Assembly: GCF_005221305.1 (NCBI RefSeq)
Contig: NZ_CP039887.1
Span: 372,001 to 436,000, forward strand
Length of the DNA: 64,000 nucleotides
Source of the DNA: Neisseria subflava
GTDB taxonomy: Bacteria > Pseudomonadota > Gammaproteobacteria > Burkholderiales > Neisseriaceae
Reading direction: 5' to 3'
The translations under genes were made by a program, and so were the position numbers. Numbering within the stretch: position 1 is the first letter of the stretch; each line of letters begins with the position of its first letter. Below the pieces are notes generated by a model that worked only from the letters and a program-made list of their open reading frames with translations, did not search any database and was not told the origin of the DNA. Of the stretch, positions 31,461-40,805 are shown piece after piece.

Positions 31461-33122
31461 ATGCTGTTGGCACTTTCTTTGCGTGATTTTGTCATTGTTG
31501 AAAACCTAAATCTTGATTTTCAAAACGGCTTTACCGTATTGACGGGCGAGACCGGTGCAGGCAAATCGATTACTCTGGATGCGATTGGCCTGTTGTTGGG
31601 CGATAAGGCCGATTACAGCCAAGTGCGCAGCGGCGCCAAAGAAGCGCAGTTGTCGGCTTTGTTCGACATCAGCGGTTTGCCCGAACTGAAAGCGCAGCTG
31701 CAGGAGCAAGGCCTTTTGGAAGAAGATGCTGAAGAGCTCAGCATCCGCCGTATTATCGATGCCAAGGGTAAAAGCCGCAGTTATATCAATAATCAGGCAG
31801 CAACATTGGCGCAGCTGAAAGCCATCGGCGAGCAGTTAATCGATATTCACGGCCAAAATGCCCATCATTCGCTGAATCAAGAGTCTGCGCAACGCGAGTT
31901 GTTGGATGCGTTTGCCGGCAGCAAAGAGCAGGCAGAAACGGTCAAACAGCTTTATCAAAATTGGGTTAATGCGAAAAAGGCACTGCAAGAAGCACAAGAG
32001 CAGGCAGAAACCATGGCCATTGAGCGTGAGCGTTTGGAATGGCAGTTTAATGAATTGAACCAATTGGAGCTTAAACCCAATGAATGGGAAGCCTTAAGCC
32101 AAAGCCACGACAGCCTGGCGCATTCGGCTGAGTTGCTGCAAACCGCCGAACAAGTAGGCGACAGTATAGACGGGGACAACGGCATCCAACGTCAAATCTA
32201 CCAATGCCAAAAACTGCTGGGCAATCTGCAAAACATTGAGCCGCGCTTTGCCGAGAGCCTGAATATGTTGGCAAGTATTGAAGCAGAATTGGGTGAAATC
32301 AGTGCCAATATGCGCGATGTGGCCGGTCGCAGCGATATCGATCCTAATGAATTGGCCGCACAAGAAAGCCGCATGGGCGAATTGATGAGCATGGCGCGCA
32401 AATACCGTATTGAGCCGGAAGAGTTGCCGCAAAAGCTGGCAGAAATCGACGAGCGCCTGCAAAACCTGCAAGCGGCTGCCGATTTGGAAGCCTTGGAAAA
32501 TACAGTCGCACGCAATCTTGCAGAATACCACGAAGCCACGCATATTCTCTCCGCCATGCGCCATCAGGCGGCCGGCCGTTTGGGCGAAGAGACCACCGAG
32601 CATATGCAGCATTTGGCCATGAAAGGCGCACGTTTTGATATCGTCTTGTTGCCGTCTTCGCCGACCGCACATGGTCTGGAGCAGGTACAATTCCAAGTGG
32701 CGGCGAATAAAGGCAATCCGTCCCGTCCTTTGAACAAAGTGGCTTCCGGCGGCGAATTGGCGCGTATCAGCTTGGCTTTGCAAGTGGTTGCCAGCCAATA
32801 CACGCAAGTGCCGACATTAATTTTTGACGAAGTGGATACCGGTATTGGTGGCGGCGTCGCTGAAATGGTCGGTAAAGCTTTGCGTGCCTTAGGTAAAAAA
32901 CATCAAGTCTTGGCGGTAACCCATCTTCCTCAAGTTGCCTCTTGCGGTGAAAACCATTGGCAGGTGCGCAAGCATAGCAAAGGCGAACAAACCGTCAGCG
33001 AAATCAGCGTATTGAACCATCATCAGCGCATTGAGGAAATCGCGCGTATGCTGGGTGGCGAAATCATTACCGATACCACACGCAGCCATGCCGCCGAACT
33101 CTTGCATTTGGCAGCCGCCTAA
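31461..33122 (+). CDS. recN: DNA repair protein RecN
   Basis: RecN is an SMC-like ATPase that acts early in double-strand-break repair and cohesion. The 553 residues carry Walker A GETGAGKSIT (~29-38), a coiled coil with Gln/Glu/Leu-rich helices (about 150-370), the signature ASGGELARISLAL and Walker B LIFDEVDTGIGGG. The N-terminus MLLALSLRDFVIVENLNLDF is the family start. In Neisseria, RecN is important for survival of oxidative damage and for transformation. It is monocistronic, preceded by an A+T-rich leader (31310-31460). Confidence 0.97.
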   Translation: MLLALSLRDFVIVENLNLDFQNGFTVLTGETGAGKSITLDAIGLLLGDKADYSQVRSGAKEAQLSALFDISGLPELKAQLQEQGLLEEDAEELSIRRIIDAKGKSRSYINNQAATLAQLKAIGEQLIDIHGQNAHHSLNQESAQRELLDAFAGSKEQAETVKQLYQNWVNAKKALQEAQEQAETMAIERERLEWQFNELNQLELKPNEWEALSQSHDSLAHSAELLQTAEQVGDSIDGDNGIQRQIYQCQKLLGNLQNIEPRFAESLNMLASIEAELGEISANMRDVAGRSDIDPNELAAQESRMGELMSMARKYRIEPEELPQKLAEIDERLQNLQAAADLEALENTVARNLAEYHEATHILSAMRHQAAGRLGEETTEHMQHLAMKGARFDIVLLPSSPTAHGLEQVQFQVAANKGNPSRPLNKVASGGELARISLALQVVASQYTQVPTLIFDEVDTGIGGGVAEMVGKALRALGKKHQVLAVTHLPQVASCGENHWQVRKHSKGEQTVSEISVLNHHQRIEEIARMLGGEIITDTTRSHAAELLHLAAA

Positions 33123-33129
33123 AAGCCTC

Positions 33130-33162
33130 AAGGCCGTCTGAAAATAGAATTCAGACGGCCTT
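33130..33162 (+). terminator. DUS hairpin terminator after recN
   Basis: DUS arms at 33130-33142 and 33150-33162, followed by TT and C-T-rich sequence. Confidence 0.85.
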
Positions 33163-33237
33163 TTCTATATTTTGCCACCTTTTCAGGCAGGCAGAATACA
33201 AGGTATGATTATATTGTCTGTTTACAAGGAAATTTTG

Positions 33238-34194
33238 ATGAAAGTCCTGTTTATCGCCGATCCGATGGCAAGTTTTAAAACCTATAAAGACACTACTTAC
33301 GCCATGATGCGTGAAATGGCAAAGCGCGGTTGGCAGCTTTTTCATACCTTGAGCGGAGAATTGTCCGTCCGTGAAGGCTTGGTGGTGGCTCAGGCAGCGG
33401 CATTTGAGTTTGTCGGCGCGAAGAACGATGACGATCATGAATGGTTTAAAGCAGAGGCAAAAGTTCAGACGGCCTTAAAAGATTTCGATGCGGTCATTAT
33501 GCGCACTGATCCGCCGTTTGATATGCAATATCTGTACGCGACCCAGTTTTTAACGTTGGCGCAGCAGCAGGGCGCAAAAGTGTTTAACAGCGGGCAAGCA
33601 ATGCGCGATTTCAATGAGAAATTGGCGATTTTGAACTTCAGCCAGTTTACCGCGCCAACTTTGGTTACCACACGTTCTGCCGATGTCCGTGCCTTTTTGA
33701 AAGAACACGGTAACATCATCATCAAACCTTTGGACGGCATGGGTGGTATGGGCATTTTCCGCCTGACCGAATCCGATCCCAATATCGGCAGTATTTTGGA
33801 AACCCTGATGCAGCTTGATTCACGCACCATCATGGCGCAACGTTATATTCCTGAAATCGTACATGGCGACAAGCGCATTCTGATTATCGGCGGGGAAGTT
33901 GTTCCGTATGCTTTGGCGCGCATTCCGCAAAATGGCGAAACACGCGGCAACTTGGCTGCCGGTGGCCGCGGCGTGGCGCAGGAGTTGAGCGAGCGCGACC
34001 GTGAGATCGCAGAAACCCTTGCGCCTGAATTGAAGCACCGCGGTATTTTGCTTGCTGGTTTGGATGTCATCGGCAGCAACCTGACCGAAGTCAACGTAAC
34101 CAGCCCGACCGGCTTCCAAGAAATCATGAAGCAAAAAGATTTCGACGTTGCCGCCATGTTCGCAGATGCCGTGGCATCTTGGGCAAAACAATAA
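33238..34194 (+). CDS. gshB: Glutathione synthetase
   Basis: It joins gamma-glutamylcysteine and glycine to give glutathione, using ATP. The 318-residue ATP-grasp enzyme starts MKVLFIADPMASFKTYKD. It shows the MRTDPPFDMQYLYATQFL block, the glycine-rich KPLDGMGGMGIFRL loop and the terminal metal-site region GLDVIGSNLTEVNVTSPTG. AAGGA lies 7 bases before the ATG at 33238; a longer frame from 33172 is not supported. gshA is not in the window. Confidence 0.97.
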   Translation: MKVLFIADPMASFKTYKDTTYAMMREMAKRGWQLFHTLSGELSVREGLVVAQAAAFEFVGAKNDDDHEWFKAEAKVQTALKDFDAVIMRTDPPFDMQYLYATQFLTLAQQQGAKVFNSGQAMRDFNEKLAILNFSQFTAPTLVTTRSADVRAFLKEHGNIIIKPLDGMGGMGIFRLTESDPNIGSILETLMQLDSRTIMAQRYIPEIVHGDKRILIIGGEVVPYALARIPQNGETRGNLAAGGRGVAQELSERDREIAETLAPELKHRGILLAGLDVIGSNLTEVNVTSPTGFQEIMKQKDFDVAAMFADAVASWAKQ

Positions 34195-34198
34195 ATCC

Positions 34199-34247
34199 AA
34201 AGGCCGTCTGAAAATTGATCCGACCGTTTTTTTCAGACTGCCTTTTT
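34199..34247 (+). terminator. Degenerate DUS hairpin after gshB
   Basis: Left arm is an intact DUS; the right arm reads TTTCAGACTGCCTTTT with one mismatch, then T-rich sequence. Confidence 0.7.
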
Positions 34248-34258
34248 ATGTTGAGTAT

Positions 34259-34645
34259 ATGATGAAACCATCTTCCTACGCTTCCGAGAAAAAAGGAAAA
34301 AACGGTATCAAGCGCATTATCAATGCGTTTGGTTATTCCAAAGACGGACTGGCTGCCGCGTATCGTTATGAAAGCGCATTTCGCCAAGTTTTTTGGCTGA
34401 ACCTGATTTTAATTGTCTTGGCTTTGTTCCTTGATTTCGGCCCGGTCACCAAAATGGTGCTTGTTGTCGCATCGTTTATTTCACTGATTACCGAATTGTT
34501 TAATACCGCCATCGAGGCAGCTGTTGACCATACCTCTACTGAAAAACACGAGCTGGCCAAGCGTGCCAAAGATGCCGGTTCGGCCGCGCAACTGATGGCT
34601 TTGTTAATGTTATTTATTGTTTGGATTGTTGCATTAACTGCTTAG
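34259..34645 (+). CDS. dgkA: Diacylglycerol kinase
   Basis: A small trimeric inner-membrane kinase that recycles diacylglycerol to phosphatidic acid. The 128-residue product has three membrane helices (about 47-63, 69-86, 110-127). The catalytic signature is ELFNTAIEAAVDH with the DxxGSAA segment (AKDAGSAAQ). Length is close to the 122 residues of E. coli. The start is the first of two adjacent ATGs (34259 and 34262); a longer frame reading through the DUS hairpin is rejected. Confidence 0.94.
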   Translation: MMKPSSYASEKKGKNGIKRIINAFGYSKDGLAAAYRYESAFRQVFWLNLILIVLALFLDFGPVTKMVLVVASFISLITELFNTAIEAAVDHTSTEKHELAKRAKDAGSAAQLMALLMLFIVWIVALTA

Positions 34646-34776
34646 AAATGTGGTAATATGGTAATTCATTAGGATTAGATAGTATTACTTAATCTATATC
34701 AAAGTTCTCAGACGGCCTTCGGTTGTAAGATGAAGGCTGTATATCCCAGCCATTTGGCAAACATAAGGAGCAAAAC

Positions 34777-35256
34777 ATGAAAAAATTAATGGCAACCCTG
34801 ATTCTGGCAGGCTTGGCAACTTCCGTATCTGCAGCCGGTATCCATATTGAAGACGGTTGGGCACGTTCTACCGTTGAAGGTATGAAAATGGGTGGCGCAT
34901 TCATGAAAATCCACAACGATGAAGCTAAAAAAGACTTCTTGGTTGGCGGCAGCAGCCCGGTAGCCGAGCGTATCGAAGTACATACCCATGTAAACGACAA
35001 CGGCGTAATGCGCATGCGCGAAGTTAAAGGCGGCATCCCGCTGGAAGAAAAAGGCGTAACCGAGCTGAAACCAGGCAGCTACCACGTTATGTTCATGGGT
35101 CTGAAAAAACCGCTGAAAGAAGGCGAAAAAGTACCTGTTACCCTGAAATTCAAAAATGCCAAACCTCAAACCGTACAACTGGAAGTGAAAACCGCACCGC
35201 AATCCGGCATGGATCACGGTCACGGTCATGGTCACGGTGGCGCGCATCAACACTAA
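34777..35256 (+). CDS. Periplasmic copper chaperone of the PCuAC family with His-rich tail
   Basis: PCuAC proteins bind Cu(I) and deliver it to periplasmic cuproenzymes such as cytochrome oxidase or nitrite reductase; the gonococcal homologue AccA has been linked to the nitrite reductase AniA. The 159 residues start with a signal peptide (cut ...SVSAA|GI). The copper motif has His in VHTHV, Met in VMRM, then His and Met in YHVMFM. The tail MDHGHGHGHGGAHQH adds six more histidines, which probably binds a second copper. AAGGAG stands before the ATG. Confidence 0.92.
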   Translation: MKKLMATLILAGLATSVSAAGIHIEDGWARSTVEGMKMGGAFMKIHNDEAKKDFLVGGSSPVAERIEVHTHVNDNGVMRMREVKGGIPLEEKGVTELKPGSYHVMFMGLKKPLKEGEKVPVTLKFKNAKPQTVQLEVKTAPQSGMDHGHGHGHGGAHQH

Positions 35257-35274
35257 TTGCTTGAATTTTCATAT

Positions 35275-35314
35275 AAAGGCCGTCTGAAAGTCATTAGGCT
35301 TTCAGACGGCCTTT
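35275..35314 (+). terminator. DUS hairpin terminator after PCuAC gene
   Basis: Sixteen-base arms (35275-35290 and 35299-35314), 8-base loop, T-rich 3' side. Confidence 0.88.
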
Positions 35315-35382
35315 TCTGTCGTTAAATCAAAATGTGCTAAAATCACGCTTTAAAAAATGTATTTAAAACCCACATTCCCCTC

Positions 35383-36486
35383 ATGAATACTACCAACACA
35401 CCAACAAACATCATCGTCGGCCTTTCCGGCGGCGTCGATTCATCCGTTACCGCGGCCCTGCTCAAACAGCAAGGCCATCAAATCAGCGGTGTGTTCATGC
35501 AGAACTGGGAAGATGACGACAACGACGAATATTGCAGCATCAAACAAGACTCCTTTGATGCCATTGCCGTTGCCGATATCATCGGTATCGATATCAACAT
35601 CGTCAATTTTGCCGCGCAATATAAAGACAATGTATTTGCCTATTTCCTCAAAGAATACAGCGCAGGCCGCACGCCAAATCCGGATGTCTTGTGCAATGCC
35701 GAAATCAAATTCAAATGCTTTTTGGATTATGCCATTGAGCAGGGCGCCGATACCATTGCCACCGGACACTATGCCCGCAAAGAAGTTCGCAATGGCGTGC
35801 ATTACCTGCTCAAAGGCTTGGATCAAAACAAAGACCAAAGCTATTTCCTGTACCGTCTCAAGCCTTTCCAACTCGAACGCGCGATTTTCCCATTGGGCGA
35901 GTTGGAAAAGCCTGAAGTACGCCGTCTTGCCGAAGAATTCAAATTACCGACTGCAACCAAAAAAGACAGTACCGGTATTTGCTTTATCGGCGAACGCCCG
36001 TTCCGCGAATTTCTGCAAAAATACCTGCCGACCAATAATGGCAAAATGGTTACCCCTGAAGGCAAAGTAGTCGGCGAACACGTCGGCTTGATGTTTTACA
36101 CGCTGGGCCAACGCAAAGGCTTGGGTATCGGTGGCGCAGGCGAGCCATGGTTTGTCGCGGCCAAGGATTTGACCCAAAACGAACTGATTGTCGTACAAGG
36201 CCATGACCATCCTTTGCTTTATACGCAAAGCTTGGTGATGAACGATTTGAGTTTCACATTGCCCGAACGCCCGAAAGAAGGACGCTATACCTGCAAAACG
36301 CGCTACCGTATGGCTGACGCGCCTTGTACGTTGCGTTACTTGGATGATGAAACCGTCGAGCTTGTCTTTGACGAGCCGCAATGGGCGGTAACCCCCGGAC
36401 AATCTGCGGTACTGTATGACGGCGATGTGTGCTTGGGCGGCGGTATCATCATGTCCACCGACAAGCCTGTCATTATTACTGCTTAA
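35383..36486 (+). CDS. mnmA: tRNA 2-thiouridylase MnmA
   Basis: It thiolates uridine 34 of tRNA-Lys, -Glu and -Gln. The 367 residues carry the PP-loop GLSGGVDSSV (~13-22), the first catalytic cysteine in NPDVLCNAEIKF and the second in DSTGICFIGERPF. The MGG-Y-type N-terminal DDDNDEYC segment is also seen. The sulfur is normally relayed by TusBCD/E or directly from IscS; a stand-alone TusA-like protein is encoded at 43093. The start has no strong Shine-Dalgarno sequence. Confidence 0.97.
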   Translation: MNTTNTPTNIIVGLSGGVDSSVTAALLKQQGHQISGVFMQNWEDDDNDEYCSIKQDSFDAIAVADIIGIDINIVNFAAQYKDNVFAYFLKEYSAGRTPNPDVLCNAEIKFKCFLDYAIEQGADTIATGHYARKEVRNGVHYLLKGLDQNKDQSYFLYRLKPFQLERAIFPLGELEKPEVRRLAEEFKLPTATKKDSTGICFIGERPFREFLQKYLPTNNGKMVTPEGKVVGEHVGLMFYTLGQRKGLGIGGAGEPWFVAAKDLTQNELIVVQGHDHPLLYTQSLVMNDLSFTLPERPKEGRYTCKTRYRMADAPCTLRYLDDETVELVFDEPQWAVTPGQSAVLYDGDVCLGGGIIMSTDKPVIITA

Positions 36487-36490
36487 TAAA

Positions 36491-36543
36491 AGGGCCATCT
36501 GAAAACGAAGCGGCGGATTGAAATAAAGCCTTTCAGACGGCCT
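36491..36543 (+). terminator. Degenerate DUS inverted repeat after mnmA
   Basis: Left arm GGCCATCTGAAA (one change), right arm TTTCAGACGGCC, loop of ~25 bases; weak. Confidence 0.5.
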
Positions 36544-36581
36544 CGATTTCAAAAAACGACTAAATATAAAGACTGATCAAT

Positions 36582-38237
36582 ATGGAAAAACTCTGGCTCA
36601 AAAGCTATGAACAAGGCGTAAACCCTGAAATCGATATTTCTCAATACAGCTCCATCAGCGACGTATTCCGTCAAAGTGTCGAAAAATTTGCGGATAAACC
36701 TGCTTTTCAAAACATGGGCAAAACGCTGACTTATGCCGAAGTGGGCAAGTTGGCGACCGATTTTGCGTCTTACCTGCAAAACGTATTGAAACTGCCGCGT
36801 GGTGAGCGTGTGGCGATTATGATGCCGAACGTTTTGCAATATCCGATTGCGCTTTTCGGTATTTTGCAGGCAGGCTTGGTGGCAGTGAATACCAATCCGC
36901 TTTATACGCCGCGCGAGTTGGAGCATCAGTTGAAAGACAGTGGCGCGACAACGATTGTCGTGTTGGAGAACTTTGCCAATACGTTGGAGCTGGCGTTGCC
37001 GCGTACGCAAATCAAACATGTGATTGTCGCGTCGGTCGGCGAAATGTTCGGCATGATTAAAGGCGCGTTGATGAACTTCGTCATCCGCAAAGTGAAAAAA
37101 ATGGTGCCGGAATACCGCATTCCCAATACCGTGACTTTTCAGACGGCCTTGAAGCAAGGTGCGGCAAATACGTTCAAACCAGTCGAGTTGACGCGCGATG
37201 ATACTGCCTTGCTGCAATATACAGGCGGCACGACCGGTTTGGCGAAAGGCGCTGTCCTCAGTCACGGCAATATCTGCGCTAATATGTTGCAGGCAAAAGA
37301 ATGGATTAAAAATAGCCTGCACGAAGGCGAAGAAACGGTCATTGCCGCGTTGCCGCTGTATCATATCTTTGCCTTGACGGTAAACCTGATGATCTTTGCG
37401 AATACCGGTTCTAAAATCATCCTGATTACCAATCCGCGCGACATGAAAGGATTTATCGGTGAATTGAAAAAAGAGCCGATTAGCGTGTTCATCGGTGTAA
37501 ATACCCTGTTTAATGCGATGGTCAACCGTCCAGATTTTGCCGAAGTCGATTTTTCCCGTTTGAAGCTGACTTTGGGCGGCGGTATGGCAACGCAAAGAGC
37601 CGTGGCGGAAAAATGGAAAAAAATCACCGGTACGCCGATTGTGGAAGCCTACGGCTTGACCGAAGCCAGCCCGGGCGTATGTTGCAATCCTTTGAATATC
37701 GAAGCTTACAGCGGCGGTATCGGCCTGCCTGTTCCTTCAACTGAGATAGAATTGCGTGATGCAGACGGCAAAGAAGTGCCTATCGGACAACCGGGCGAAT
37801 TGTGGGTGCGCGGCCCGCAAGTGATGAAAGGCTATTGGAATCGTCCTGAAGAAACCGCCAAAGCAATCGATGCACGCGGCTTTTTGGAGACCGGCGACAT
37901 TGCCGTGATGGATGAAAAAGGCTGGCTGAAGCTGGTGGACCGCAAAAAAGATTTGATTGTGGTATCCGGTTTCAATGTGTATCCGAACGAAATCGAAGAA
38001 GTGGTGGCCGGCAACGACAAAGTCTTGGAAGTCGCCTGTATCGGCGTGAAAAGTGAGAAAACCGGTGAAGCGATTAAGGTCTTCGTTGTACGCAAAGATC
38101 CATCTTTGACTAAGGAAGAGTTGATCGATTTCTGCCGCAAAGAACTGACCGCTTATAAAGTGCCGAAAGACATCGAATTCCGCGACGAGTTGCCAAAATC
38201 CAACGTTGGCAAAATCCTGCGCCGCGAGCTGCGCTGA
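36582..38237 (+). CDS. fadD: Long-chain fatty acid-CoA ligase
   Basis: It activates fatty acids to acyl-CoA via an acyl-adenylate at the inner membrane. The 551-residue ANL-superfamily enzyme has the AMP-binding P-loop YTGGTTGLAKGAVLSH, the AYGLTEASPGV motif, the hinge aspartate region ETGDIAVMDEKGW and the C-terminal lysine in KSNVGKILRRELR. The order and length match FadD. No other beta-oxidation genes are adjacent; the enzyme may instead feed exogenous fatty acids into phospholipid. Confidence 0.94.
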   Translation: MEKLWLKSYEQGVNPEIDISQYSSISDVFRQSVEKFADKPAFQNMGKTLTYAEVGKLATDFASYLQNVLKLPRGERVAIMMPNVLQYPIALFGILQAGLVAVNTNPLYTPRELEHQLKDSGATTIVVLENFANTLELALPRTQIKHVIVASVGEMFGMIKGALMNFVIRKVKKMVPEYRIPNTVTFQTALKQGAANTFKPVELTRDDTALLQYTGGTTGLAKGAVLSHGNICANMLQAKEWIKNSLHEGEETVIAALPLYHIFALTVNLMIFANTGSKIILITNPRDMKGFIGELKKEPISVFIGVNTLFNAMVNRPDFAEVDFSRLKLTLGGGMATQRAVAEKWKKITGTPIVEAYGLTEASPGVCCNPLNIEAYSGGIGLPVPSTEIELRDADGKEVPIGQPGELWVRGPQVMKGYWNRPEETAKAIDARGFLETGDIAVMDEKGWLKLVDRKKDLIVVSGFNVYPNEIEEVVAGNDKVLEVACIGVKSEKTGEAIKVFVVRKDPSLTKEELIDFCRKELTAYKVPKDIEFRDELPKSNVGKILRRELR

Positions 38238-38256
38238 TATATAGAAACAGTATGAT

Positions 38257-38290
38257 AAGGCCGTCTGAAAACGTTATTTTCAGACGGCCT
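38257..38290 (+). terminator. DUS hairpin terminator after fadD
   Basis: DUS arms at 38257-38271 and 38277-38290. Confidence 0.8.
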
Positions 38291-38361
38291 GAAGCTTTTG
38301 CCGTTTGCCAGAATATGTTGCTTCAAGTTAAAATCACACATTCCAACATGGGTATCACATC

Positions 38362-39996
38362 ATGACTAAATTTATTTTCGTAACCGGCGGCGTTGTATCT
38401 TCTTTGGGTAAAGGTATCGCCGCCGCTTCTATTGCTACTATTCTCGAGTCGCGTGGCTTGAACGTGACCATGCTTAAGCTCGACCCGTATATCAACGTTG
38501 ACCCGGGTACCATGAGTCCGTTTCAACACGGCGAAGTATTCGTGACCGATGACGGCGCGGAAACCGACCTCGACCTCGGTCACTACGAGCGTTTCATCAA
38601 CGCCACCATGACCCGCCGCAACAGCTTCAGTACCGGCCAAGTCTATGAAAACGTGATTGCCAAAGAGCGTCGCGGCGATTATTTGGGCGGTACCGTACAA
38701 GTGATTCCGCATATTACCGATGAAATCAAACGCCGTATCCACGAAGGCGCGGCCGGTTATGATGTGGCGATTGTCGAAATCGGCGGTACAGTCGGCGATA
38801 TCGAATCTTTGCCTTTCTTGGAAGCCATCCGCCAAATGCGCAGCCAGCTCGGCCGCAACAATACATTGTTTGCCCACCTGAGCTATGTTCCTTACATTGC
38901 CGCCGCCGGTGAAATCAAAACCAAACCGACCCAGCATACCGTTAAAGAAATGTTGAGCATCGGTTTGCAACCGGACATCCTGATCTGCCGTATGGACAGA
39001 GAAATGCCTGCGGACGAGCGCCGTAAGATTGCATTGTTCTGTAACGTTGAAGAACGTGCCATCGTGGGCAGTTACGATGTAGACAGCATTTACGAATGCC
39101 CTGAAATGCTGCATAACCAAGGCATCGACAGCATTATTACTGAGCAGCTCCAACTGAATGTCAAACAAGCCGATTTGACCGAATGGAAGAAAATCGTTCA
39201 CGCGATTCGAAATCCGAAACATACCGTCAAAATCGCGATGGTCGGCAAATACGTTGATTTGACCGAGTCCTACAAATCATTGATCGAAGCCCTGAAACAC
39301 GCCGGTATTCACACTGAAACCGACGTACAGATTACCTTTGTCGACAGCGAAAGCATCGAGAAGGGAAATGGCGATGTTTCCATGCTCAAAGGCATGGACG
39401 CGATTTTGGTGCCGGGCGGCTTCGGTTCACGCGGCGTGGAAGGCAAAATTGCCGCCGTACGCTATGCGCGTGAAAACAACGTACCATACTTGGGCATCTG
39501 CTTGGGTATGCAAATCGCCCTGATCGAATATGCCCGCGATGTTGCAGGCTTGAAAGGTGCGAACTCTACCGAGTTTGACTTGAAATGCGCCGCGCCTGTC
39601 GTTGCCCTGATTGACGAATGGCAAACTGCCGACGGTAGCGTAGAAACCCGTGACGAATCTGCCGATTTGGGCGGCACCATGCGTTTGGGTGCGCAAGAAG
39701 TTGACCTTAAACCGGGCAGCCTTGCCGCAAAAATCTACGGCAGCGAACATATCCGCGAACGCCATCGCCACCGCTACGAAGTTAACAACAACTATGTTCC
39801 TCAGTTGGAAAAAGCCGGTTTGGTCATCGGCGGCGTATCCGCAGGCCGCGAGCATTTGGTTGAAACCATCGAATTGCCAAATCATCCTTGGTTCTTCGCG
39901 TGTCAGTTCCATCCGGAATTTACTTCCAATCCGCGCAAAGGCCATCCTTTGTTCAGCGCGTTTGTGAAAGCCGCGTTGGGTAACAAAAAAGCCTGA
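38362..39996 (+). CDS. pyrG: CTP synthase
   Basis: It aminates UTP to CTP with glutamine. The 544 residues contain the N-terminal synthetase domain (TKFIFVTGGVVSSLGKGI with its P-loop). The C-terminal class I glutamine amidotransferase domain has the nucleophile cysteine in YLGICLGMQ and the His/Glu pair in CQFHPEFTSNP. Product length is standard. The gene is followed by a strong intrinsic terminator and does not belong to an operon with eno or kdsA, as it often does elsewhere. Confidence 0.98.
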   Translation: MTKFIFVTGGVVSSLGKGIAAASIATILESRGLNVTMLKLDPYINVDPGTMSPFQHGEVFVTDDGAETDLDLGHYERFINATMTRRNSFSTGQVYENVIAKERRGDYLGGTVQVIPHITDEIKRRIHEGAAGYDVAIVEIGGTVGDIESLPFLEAIRQMRSQLGRNNTLFAHLSYVPYIAAAGEIKTKPTQHTVKEMLSIGLQPDILICRMDREMPADERRKIALFCNVEERAIVGSYDVDSIYECPEMLHNQGIDSIITEQLQLNVKQADLTEWKKIVHAIRNPKHTVKIAMVGKYVDLTESYKSLIEALKHAGIHTETDVQITFVDSESIEKGNGDVSMLKGMDAILVPGGFGSRGVEGKIAAVRYARENNVPYLGICLGMQIALIEYARDVAGLKGANSTEFDLKCAAPVVALIDEWQTADGSVETRDESADLGGTMRLGAQEVDLKPGSLAAKIYGSEHIRERHRHRYEVNNNYVPQLEKAGLVIGGVSAGREHLVETIELPNHPWFFACQFHPEFTSNPRKGHPLFSAFVKAALGNKKA

Positions 39997-40008
39997 TTGA
40001 TGTGATTG

Positions 40009-40037
40009 AAAAAGCACCCGTTTCCGGGTGCTTTTTT
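40009..40037 (+). terminator. Intrinsic terminator of pyrG
   Basis: AAAAAGCACCCG (40009-40020), TTTC loop, CGGGTGCTTTTTT (40025-40037). A reverse DUS follows at once. Confidence 0.93.
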
Positions 40038-40058
40038 GTTTTCAGACGGCCTTAGAAG

Positions 40059-40805
40059 TTATTTGTCTTCATTGACTTCGCGGTCGTTCAAAGGTTGTAC
40101 GGGACGGTTGTTTTCGCCGCCGATAATGTCGCGCATGGCTTTAAACTGCGCCGCATCTGCCTGAACCGGAGTTTTTAAGACAACCCAAGTAACGTTTTCG
40201 CTGCAAGGCGGCGTTGTCAGCGAGCCTTTCAGTTGGAAGGACTTGCTATCTTTAGGCAGCAGGGCTTGGATATTCAAGTTTTTTAACGTTACGGATTCGC
40301 CTGCTTTCAGTTTTTTGGCAGTGAGTGCGGATAAGGCAGGATTGTTTTTGCCCGGTTTAAATACAGAGCCGATGACTGCCAAAGTACCGTCTTCGGCTTG
40401 ATGGACGAAATGCGCTTCCATCGGGAAATGTCTGCCTTTGAAAGTATGTTCGCTCGGCGTATGGAAGTGGAATTGTTTAAAGGTATAGGTTTTACCGTTA
40501 ATCACGATGGTTTGGGCCTTGCCTTGCGGCGTGGCTTGAAGAGTATGGCCGTTATTTTCTACTTTGTAGTCGGCGACGTTGTAACGGTATGTCAGTTGTT
40601 TGCCTTTTACTGCTTTTGTTGTGGAGAAGTCCACTGGAGATTGCTGTTTGCCTGTTTTGCAGACAGCAAAGTCTTCACTCAAATCGCCCCAGTGTGCAGC
40701 ATCGTTTTCACCTGTGTAAGACCAATGTGCATGATGGGTTTCGGCGGATACCGTTGCAGTAGAGACAGCCATTAGCAAAGATAAAAAGAGATGTTTGTTC
40801 AACAT
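40059..40805 (-). CDS. Periplasmic alpha-carbonic anhydrase
   Basis: It interconverts CO2 and bicarbonate in the periplasm. The 248 residues begin with a signal peptide (…TATVSA|ET). The three zinc histidines are in FKQFHFHTPSEH (two) and MEAHFVHQ. The proton-shuttle region HWSYTGENDAAHWGDL and the substrate pocket SLTTPPCSENV are typical. Two cysteines (VCKTG and PPCSE) can form the stabilising disulfide seen in the gonococcal enzyme, its closest known relative in fold and length. It is divergent from the porin gene. Confidence 0.96.
   Translation of the reverse strand: MLNKHLFLSLLMAVSTATVSAETHHAHWSYTGENDAAHWGDLSEDFAVCKTGKQQSPVDFSTTKAVKGKQLTYRYNVADYKVENNGHTLQATPQGKAQTIVINGKTYTFKQFHFHTPSEHTFKGRHFPMEAHFVHQAEDGTLAVIGSVFKPGKNNPALSALTAKKLKAGESVTLKNLNIQALLPKDSKSFQLKGSLTTPPCSENVTWVVLKTPVQADAAQFKAMRDIIGGENNRPVQPLNDREVNEDK

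Noticed and set aside
36549..37595. 348-residue minus-strand frame over fadD
   Set aside because: Antisense shadow without family motifs or start signals. The same holds for 44060-45067 over pyrC and 47063-48175 over the symporter gene.
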